64,000 bases of DNA from the NCBI RefSeq assembly GCF_900078195.1, contig NZ_FJVE01000005.1:263001-327000 (forward strand), written 5' to 3'. The notes beneath the pieces were generated by a model. That model saw only the letters and a program-made list of their open reading frames with translations. It did not search any database and had not been told where the DNA came from. A program made the translations under genes and the position numbers. Shown here one piece after another: positions 63,701 to 64,000 of this stretch; positions within the stretch are counted from its first letter, which is position 1; each line of letters begins with the position of its first letter. The stretch comes from Clostridium sp. Marseille-P299. GTDB lineage: Bacteria; Bacillota; Clostridia; Lachnospirales; Lachnospiraceae.

Positions 63701-64000
63701 GTAAACCCTTCCTTTGAAAGTTCCTCATAATCTTCATTTGTCATTTTATTTGAGGTATCGCTTAAATCTTCTTCTGACTCTTCTTTCGTTTTCTCTTTAT
63801 CATCTTTACGTTCTATAAAGCCATAGGAGTCTACATTTACCATAGTACACGAGGTATTACTAGCATTTCCATTGCCCCCCGCCTTACTTCCAACTTCCTT
63901 TAGTACAATACCTCCTTTTGATAAATCAACAATCTCAAATTGTCTTATTTCGCCCTCCTTGGCGTTTTGTACTGTATTTTTAGAGAATGTAAATTCTCTT
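60778..64000 (-). CDS. Very large flagellar-locus protein with FliK-like C-terminus (5' end outside window)
   Basis: The reading frame is open from the stop at 60778 to the window edge: at least 1073 residues. An ATG at 63843 has no ribosome binding site and the 52 codons before it are open and protein-like (EGEIRQFEIVDLSKGGIVL), so the real start lies beyond 64000. Residues about 100-320 (counting from that ATG) contain repeated modules of the form LPVTxENV, LEPTxQNI, LPVDENNL, LPITGENI, and more near 525 and 560, within a mostly helical chain. The last 120 residues (GRVRIKIPNETYGTVSAELSIDN, ITAESKGVVSELKNQEDELSNHL) follow the pattern of the FliK hook-length control domain. It resembles DUF6240-type proteins of Lachnospiraceae flagellar loci. 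Role in hook length or flagellar assembly is inferred. Confidence 0.7.
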   Translation of the reverse strand, partial: REFTFSKNTVQNAKEGEIRQFEIVDLSKGGIVLKEVGSKAGGNGNASNTSCTMVNVDSYGFIERKDDKEKTKEESEEDLSDTSNKMTNEDYEELSKEGFTLEKFNQERLSRALDRIKEQKSLKQKGIENQTEQMEKLRESVEASVRGMVSDTTAANMIANKLVELDLPVTKENVERMLSTMNLAKEAGKISDASSAYLIRNELEPTAQNIYKAVHSGSKENLDSKEEAWEELVDVVTNVITEAGLPVDENNLTTARWLIDRDLPITGENIKYKKFLDKMKEGDFVNFALQSEARMIRNGSNIGNTLVYEDNSEAASRIVGNVNKITEDGLLLAFYKKQTKAESLDLTEEGAAKLTLKELNEAQDEILQNPNASSELDVNKDSIQYITAKRQLEEIRLKMTTESCNKMLIKGFQVETENLSQVVDELKTIEDSYYKNLLKEVGAGEEHLSLLKETSESLKSLQEAPSAILGSTYTSRNLQTIQSLTEIGNTYTERFKNAGESYEALMTKPRSDLGDSIVKAFEHVDEMLEQLNLDLTNANRRAVRILGYNSIEINEENIQAMKVYDAKVNELFTNLNPPVTATLIKEGINPLQMPIDEINELAKSIQERDGGSREESFSEYLVRLEDNKELTKDERKSYIGIYRLLNQIDKSDGAAIGALVKAGQEVTLNNLLTAVRTKNRGTVDTSINDDFGSLVSLAKAGESITEQINAAYNSPNDSSMVESDETWYQKNILSQLLKEISPDKVDESVKIFGENLGDISLERLKEEFDLVKTDATNDPVIRNRMEQLQTVSNNTELEQQFLKEYEISSSINNLIAAKEMGENPASLYQNINELTKSLKNKSIDTNASENGEGKYPSLGDIRHFTDAIDDPEKLTSMFDHLKTETENLLGKALEEDNLNIADLQLMNSIRNALPLTLNLSKKEYFNIPMETSDGIMAMNLTVIHESEDKGRVRIKIPNETYGTVSAELSIDNKQVKCFITAESKGVVSELKNQEDELSNHLKGLGFNIEELYYVSSPVSNNKFIFKNGSIYKATNESESAINSTNNTSTNELYLAAKAVVEHIQNWSGSKKNP

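Noticed and set aside
63841..63843. ATG as the start of the large flagellar protein
   Set aside because: No ribosome binding site precedes it and the frame stays open and protein-like for all 52 codons to the window edge.

Overview
The window looks like a low-GC, Gram-positive, anaerobic, motile, spore-forming Clostridia chromosome of the Lachnospiraceae type, and is reminiscent of Lachnoclostridium (Clostridium) phytofermentans. That placement is an impression from AT-rich DNA, a reverse rubrerythrin next to PerR, a Veg-family protein, a CotS-like spore-coat protein, T-box leaders in front of ileS, proS and trp, and a LacI-controlled sugar ABC transporter. No database was searched. I see no rRNA, tRNA or CRISPR array.

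Layout. 1-4.5 kb (+ strand): the tail of a gene, a DUF4129-type membrane protein, veg, perR, reverse rubrerythrin and a HAD phosphatase. 4.6-24.8 kb (- strand): a DEAD-box RNA helicase with an attenuator-like leader, clpB, a lipoprotein hydrolase, hflK-hflC, a HAD phosphatase, an STM3941-like membrane protein, a PEGA-domain protein, a CotS-like protein, the overlapping cluster glgP / DNA-deoxyinosine glycosylase / cca, an esterase-like hydrolase and a FAD-Rieske oxidoreductase. 24.9-33.5 kb: an ABC-F protein with a long leader containing a small upstream ORF, then T-box / NUDIX / ileS, a 64-aa protein on +, and citrate synthase. 33.5-37.7 kb is a decayed accessory island: an internally deleted IS200-like remnant, a secreted Cys-containing protein with a small upstream ORF, an IS30-type pseudogene, a MarR regulator, an interspersed hairpin repeat and an intact IS200/IS605 TnpA. 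37.7-42.5 kb: a LacI-controlled sugar ABC transporter. 43-51 kb: pncB with a CofE-like gene, T-box/proS, an AI-2E family permease, a cytidylate-kinase-like protein and a two-gene ABC transporter. 51.2-58.5 kb: T-box plus a complete trpEGDCFBA operon. 58.7-64 kb: fliS, flagellin and a very large FliK-like flagellar-locus protein that runs off the right edge.

How the genes work together. perR and rubrerythrin share a promoter-overlapping dyad and look like a peroxide-response pair. Three T-boxes with Ile (AUC), Pro (CCU) and Trp (UGG) specifier candidates tie ileS, proS and trp transcription to tRNA charging. The LacI gene has an operator-like site at its own predicted start and probably heads the sugar transporter operon.

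The most unusual signals are: (a) four different short tandem-repeat arrays, with periods 12, 12, 15 and 21 bp, confined to the junctions of the trp locus, one of them an open frame encoding an LKE-type repeat between trpD and trpC; (b) the structured leader and small ORF before the ABC-F gene; (c) a terminator hairpin inside the helicase leader; (d) a two-copy hairpin repeat and an IS200-derived remnant, both located next to transcription terminators; (e) the giant flagellar protein, which is open to the window edge and has repeated LPxTxEN-type modules and a FliK-like C-terminus.
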